A stretch of 64,000 bases of DNA from Microbotryomycetes sp. JL201 (lineage: Eukaryota; Basidiomycota; Microbotryomycetes): assembly GCA_033819885.1 (NCBI GenBank), contig JAQYUZ010000031.1:1-64000 (forward strand), read 5' to 3'. Shown here piece by piece: positions 60,601 through 64,000 of this stretch (the first letter of the stretch is position 1; every line of letters starts with the position of its first letter). The translations under genes were made by a program, and so were the position numbers. The notes below the pieces were generated by a model, which saw nothing but the letters and a program-made list of their open reading frames with translations, made no database searches and was not told the DNA's origin.

Positions 60601-60828
60601 CGAGATACTATGTGTCAGCACAAAGTCATACGTGGCATGATTCCTTCCGACGACCGAGTCTGTCACGGGTACGCCGGCGTGGCCAACAAGCGCTAGACGG
60701 CGGCCGCTCGATGCCGTGACGCTTGCGAGTGCGCGGACCCGGACCCGGACCGGGAACCGCGAGGCTGGTGTGACTCGACATGCGCAATGTGCTGGACAAG
60801 CGAGTGGTGTGCACGCGGCGTTGAACAT
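57679..60828 (-). CDS. Zn2Cys6 fungal transcription factor
   Basis: Exons 60828-60632, 60585-60527, 60431-60280, 60239-58766, 58696-58499, 58443-58242 and 58177-57679 give about 926 aa. Splicing assembles a complete binuclear zinc cluster: CDICRKRKLKC, then DAVRPACSQC across the second and third exons, then IKSAERAKQPVC. A long Ser/Pro/Ala-rich stretch follows, then the fungal-specific middle homology domain (MFFNRATVPASIF, FLASLELPPTSSGFPETALLHAMCGY, WVPEQNPRMYHYKQARR). It should bind CGG-type DNA sites; targets are unknown. The N-terminal start is uncertain (an in-frame Met lies 23 codons upstream), and the 40-nt intron at 60240-60279 is short. It diverges from bS6m. Confidence 0.87.
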
Positions 60829-61314
60829 GTCTTTGTATTCCGAGCTATGCAGGATGTTCCTAGACTCAGATCTCGACTCACGCTGCGCCGCGAGCAATCA
60901 TGTGCCGCGTAGGCTTTTTGACGCCGTCGCCGTTCGTCATGGCTGCGTGCGCCTCCGAATGGTCGAGATCCACGTGTGATCAGTACGGAAGACGACAGCA
61001 GAGCGAGCGCGACACGACTCGTGAGCTGAGACGGTGCAGGCAACGGGAGGAGCGTAAACCTCGGACTTCTCGGAGTTGGGATATTCAAGCATATAAATCA
61101 GGGTCATGGTGAATTAACGAGGAGGCGTTCACAGCATCAGAACTCTCTTCAAGCTCTCTGCTTGCTTGTGCTGCATCGCGTCAATACACAGAGACAAAGG
61201 AAAAGGACGCAAACGCCATCAGGGCGAGATACGCATCTTGCCTCTCGTCAAAGTCGTTTATTGCGCGCCCGTAGCACTCTTGTCTGAACGACTGAGACGC
61301 CGACCAGGAGTGCT
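60829..61314. promoter_or_regulatory. Divergent promoter, Zn2Cys6 regulator / bS6m
   Basis: About 490 bp separate the two starts. A CACGTG hexamer lies near 60971 and a TATA-like ATATAAA near 61091. No open frame of interest was seen beyond the possible N-terminal extension of the regulator. Confidence 0.4.
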
Positions 61315-61998
61315 ATGCCTTTGTACGAGCTCGTTTGTGTCGCGGCGCACGCCGACAAGCTGGTGCGTCGGACCGCGTCGACTCGTTCGCGTGCTCACAT
61401 TCTTGTTGCTGATCGAATGTATCTTCTTTGCAAACTCCTCCCCGGCTCTCTGACCTCGTCCGTCTCATCGCATGGGCGTGGATCGAATGTGGACTTTGCT
61501 GCTCGCTTCGCAGGCGCCGATCCGCTCGTTGACGACAACGGCGTCGAGCTTGATCGTCAAGAACGGAGGCGTGTTGCGAACATTCGACTTTTGGGGCAAG
61601 AGGCCACTACCACAACCGTTCTACAGAGGCCAGGACGAGCAAAAAGCCGTCAACGGAGTGTCAGTCTGAAAGCGCATCCATCGCAGCAAACGGTTGCCCA
61701 CCTCTGACAAAACTGCACGCATAGCTATTGGACAATGCGGTTCGATGCCAACCCGCCGACAGTGGCAGCGTTGAACGACCGTCTGCGACTCGACCCACGC
61801 GTCATGCGCTGGACCGTTCTCAAGCTCGGATCGACGCTCGATCAAGTGACAAGTCCACGTCAAGACCCAACCGTCAAGCTCAACAGGCTTGCCGTGCGCG
61901 ATACGATCGAAGAAGAGATCGCAAGGCGGAGATTGCCACCGCAAGAGCGAGAGCAAAGCCACTCGAGACCGAGATTCAGCACGCTGCCCGGACGATAA
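61315..61998 (+). CDS. MRP17: Mitochondrial ribosomal protein bS6m (Mrp17-like)
   Basis: Exons 61315-61362, 61514-61659 and 61725-61998 give 155 aa. It belongs to the small subunit of the mitochondrial ribosome. Conserved phrases in order are MPLYELVCVAAHADKL, then TTASSLIVKNGGVLRTFDFW, GKRPLPQPF, and after the second intron YWTMRFDANPPTVAALNDRL and LDPRVMRWTVLKLG. The C-terminal basic extension (DTIEEEIARRRLPPQERE) is typical of fungal members. The first intron is 151 nt and might hide a tiny exon, but direct joining already keeps family spacing. No separate presequence is seen, as in yeast Mrp17. Confidence 0.88.
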
Positions 61999-62158
61999 TG
62001 CTCACAGGCGTCTGTATAGATTCAACGAAATGCCATTCAGCTACGCGCGTGTTGTAACTTTGCTTCTGAGCTCGGGCCCCTTCTTCGTTTGACCTGTTTT
62101 GCACGTCGCACCATCGCCCGCACTAGGGCCGAGCTTCAAGTGTTCTCGCCATAGTGAC

Positions 62159-63520
62159 ATGTCAGTCCAACGTCCGATTCGCCAATTCGGTTGCGCTTGT
62201 GCTCAGCCGACCGAGCTGACGGTCGCGCGACCCGAATGTCTTCCCTGTAGGCCAAGACGGCCGCGTACAGCTAGAATAAGCCCACGGAGCATCTCCAAGT
62301 GTATTGCTGTAGCTGTCGTCGCCGCTCTACAGCCGCAGTCGGCACTGGCGTCGATCGGTGATCGCTCTGCAGCGTATCAGCGGTGTCTCGCTACATGTGT
62401 CTCCAGCAATGATTGTCGATCGATTTCAGCGACGTCATACACCAACTTGTGGCCATGCGACGCAGAATGCCGCTATGCGTGCCTAACAAACTTGACAGAT
62501 TTGGCGTTGAACAGTGGCGATAGCGCACTGCAACAAACAGGCGGACCATTGGAAGGTTTACCGCTCGGCAAGCAGGTTCAGTATAACGGCAAGTGGCCGT
62601 TTCACAGATGGCCAGAACACAACCCCATCTGGCCGAGTTTCAAAATGCAAGAGCCTATGTCGGTTTTGTTCTCGCTCGCGAACCTGGTCGCGCATGCTAT
62701 AGGATACTCTGCACTATCAAAACAACGAGACAAGAGGTCTCAACTTTCTCCTGCCGAAGCTTCTGCGCTTGACACGCTTCAGTTGGTCTACAAAGCCTAC
62801 TCGGTCGCCGGCATCAACACCTGGATCTGGAGTAGCGTCTTTCACACGCGCGACACGAACTGGACCGAGAGAGCCGACTATTTCTCGGCAGCAGGAGGAA
62901 TGGTGTGCGGCCTGTGGATGGCTGTCATCAGGCTGTCCGGAATGTACAAATCCGGCACCTTGCGACGATGGCAGCGGTCAGCTTGGACGACCACGTGCTT
63001 GCTCGTGTTTGTCATGCATTGTCGCCACTTGACTCGAGGACCTCGCTTCGACTATACATACAACATGCGGTTCAACGTTGTCATCGCTCTGTTGCAGATT
63101 GGTCTATGGGCCGCGTGGTCGGTTCACCATACCTTGATTGTTCCGCGTCGACATGCCAGACAGTCTGCTCGCGCGCATCGAGCGAATATACTCGATCAAG
63201 CCGCCGTCATGTCGCAGCGGCCCACCCCGGGGTTGCAATTGTCTTCAACGTCCGCCACACACGCCTCGTCGCACGCTTCGGGCTCTGCACCTCACGCCTT
63301 GCGCCCTCTCTTGCCTCTTCTCCTTTTGCCAGCCTTGTCTGCTCTGGAGCTACTCGACTTTGAACCCGTCGGACCGGGCAACTGGAGATTGTTGGATGCA
63401 CATGCTCTGTGGCACCTCAGCACCGTGCCCGTCGTCTTTGTGTGGTACAGCTTCCTGATACAAGATGTCGAATGGGTCAAAACAAGCCTACAAGACGAAT
63501 CAGAAAAACGATTGTTGTAG
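62159..63520 (+). CDS. PER1: PER1/PGAP3 GPI-remodelling protein
   Basis: Single-exon gene of 453 aa, one of few without introns here. Per1 is an ER membrane phospholipase A2-like protein that removes the unsaturated fatty acid from GPI anchors. After a signal-like segment (CIAVAVVAALQPQSALASIGD) comes a Cys-rich lumenal domain (CLATCVSSNDC, LWPCDAECRYAC), then KWPFHRWPEHNPIWPSFKMQ, several membrane helices, the conserved VFHTRDTNWTERADYFSA, and LLDAHALWHLSTVPVVFVWY near the end, with histidines of the CREST hydrolase family. The loop between the later helices is longer than usual. It shares a theme with the GPI-anchored fasciclin gene but not its promoter. Confidence 0.93.
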   Translation: MSVQRPIRQFGCACAQPTELTVARPECLPCRPRRPRTARISPRSISKCIAVAVVAALQPQSALASIGDRSAAYQRCLATCVSSNDCRSISATSYTNLWPCDAECRYACLTNLTDLALNSGDSALQQTGGPLEGLPLGKQVQYNGKWPFHRWPEHNPIWPSFKMQEPMSVLFSLANLVAHAIGYSALSKQRDKRSQLSPAEASALDTLQLVYKAYSVAGINTWIWSSVFHTRDTNWTERADYFSAAGGMVCGLWMAVIRLSGMYKSGTLRRWQRSAWTTTCLLVFVMHCRHLTRGPRFDYTYNMRFNVVIALLQIGLWAAWSVHHTLIVPRRHARQSARAHRANILDQAAVMSQRPTPGLQLSSTSATHASSHASGSAPHALRPLLPLLLLPALSALELLDFEPVGPGNWRLLDAHALWHLSTVPVVFVWYSFLIQDVEWVKTSLQDESEKRLL

Positions 63521-63570
63521 GAAAAGTGCAATGAAGTTCTGCGCTCGGGCCCCGTTTTGAGGTTTGGCTC

Positions 63571-64000
63571 ATGCGTCGATTGAACCCTCGTCCGACGTAT
63601 GACGAATTCAGACAACAATGTCTGATCCCCAACGAACCTTGTATCATCTCGAATGGAAATAATGGTGCTTCTCATTCACCTTTGGCGAGCTCGACCGGGC
63701 TCGCTGCAGCTTTCGTCCATCATTGGCCGGCTTACGATACATGGTTGACTTCAAACAAGCACGAAATAGATTACGACAACCTCACCAGATTGCTCGGAGA
63801 CGTGACTGTGTCACCCGTGACGCAACAACCAGGGACGAGCGATTGCAACGACAGAGAGATCAACTTTGGCGACTTGCTCGACCAATGGAGAAATGGACTG
63901 GCTCAGAACGTTTATTTAAAGGATTGGCATCTGCCGTTGATGTTGAGCAAGCGCACGACGATTAGTCAGGAAGGGATTCGTCTCAAAGGCGAACAAGTCG
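63571..64000 (+). CDS. JMJD4-like JmjC protein, 5' part only
   Basis: A frame opens at ATG 63571 and runs without stop to the window edge (143 codons). It reads MRRLNPRPTYDEFRQQC and then CLIPNEPCIISNG, FVHHWPAYDTWL, YDNLTRLLGDVTVSPV, and INFGDLLDQWRNGLAQNVYLKDWHL. The order, especially VYLKDWHL, matches the N-terminal part of JMJD4, a JmjC oxygenase that hydroxylates the release factor eRF1 in animals. The catalytic HxD region lies beyond the window, so activity cannot be judged. The gene starts only 50 bp after the PER1 stop on the same strand. Confidence 0.78.
   Translation, partial: MRRLNPRPTYDEFRQQCLIPNEPCIISNGNNGASHSPLASSTGLAAAFVHHWPAYDTWLTSNKHEIDYDNLTRLLGDVTVSPVTQQPGTSDCNDREINFGDLLDQWRNGLAQNVYLKDWHLPLMLSKRTTISQEGIRLKGEQV

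Overview
This window is the left end of a fungal chromosome. It opens with about 13 copies of the C-strand telomere repeat CCCTAA (1-77). About 7.4 kb of gene-poor subtelomere follows, and from about 7.5 kb onward there is compact, intron-rich euchromatin. The genes point to a basidiomycete: a fungal-type (FunK1-like) kinase, translation elongation factor eEF3, a GPI-anchored fasciclin protein, a Rax1-type RGS membrane protein and fungal Zn2Cys6 and C2H2 regulators. Most introns are 54-85 nt with GT..AG ends and CTRAY-like branch sites. A compact Pucciniomycotina-like genome is my best guess, but species cannot be fixed from sequence alone. All exon models were spliced by eye and checked for reading phase.

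Layout. 1-1500: telomere, a nearly pure C/T tract and a CTG-rich block with 48-bp tandem units. 1.5-7.5 kb: decayed subtelomeric DNA with gene relics on the minus strand, including a duplicated segment, and one perfect 33-bp hairpin. 7.5-10.1 kb: FunK1-like kinase (+). 10.85-11.77 kb: FAM192A/Fyv6-type protein (-). 12.1-14.2 kb: CAMK-like kinase (-). 15.75-17.5 kb: fasciclin GPI protein (+). 17.7-20.0 kb: arginyl-tRNA synthetase (-). 20.5-21.3 kb: small mitochondrial membrane protein (+). 21.6-24.3 kb: C2H2 regulator (-). 24.7-26.6 kb: Hos2-type histone deacetylase (-). 27.0-28.8 kb: CNNM/Mam3 protein (-). 29.5-31.5 kb: ALG2 (+). 31.7-32.7 kb: calcipressin (+). 32.7-35.3 kb: mostly no clear gene, with one weak candidate locus. 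35.3-36.9 kb: RAX1 (+). 37.1-38.2 kb: mitochondrial ribosome recycling factor (+). 38.4-41.3 kb: TSR1 (-). 41.6-42.3 kb: Cdc25/rhodanese phosphatase (+). 42.4-45.3 kb: PRP4 kinase (-). 45.4-47.5 kb: aromatic amino-acid decarboxylase (-). 47.7-49.5 kb: exostosin-type glycosyltransferase (+). 50.9-54.3 kb: eEF3 (+). 54.6-55.7 kb: a hAT-like palindromic DNA element. 56.0-57.1 kb: short-chain dehydrogenase (-). 57.7-60.8 kb: Zn2Cys6 regulator (-). 61.3-62.0 kb: mitochondrial ribosomal protein bS6m (+). 62.2-63.5 kb: PER1 (+). 63.57 kb to the edge: 5' part of a JMJD4-like gene (+).

The genes do not form one pathway cluster; most are housekeeping. They cover translation (eEF3, ArgRS, RRF, bS6m, TSR1), splicing (PRP4, Fyv6-like), ER glycosylation and GPI remodelling (ALG2, PER1, the GPI-anchored fasciclin), calcineurin signalling (calcipressin), polarity (RAX1) and chromatin (Hos2). 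Divergent pairs share short promoters: ArgRS/mitochondrial protein, Mam3/ALG2, TSR1/phosphatase, decarboxylase/glycosyltransferase, Zn2Cys6 regulator/bS6m. The least explained sequences are the palindromic element beside eEF3, the subtelomeric hairpin and relics, and the uncertain locus near 33 kb.
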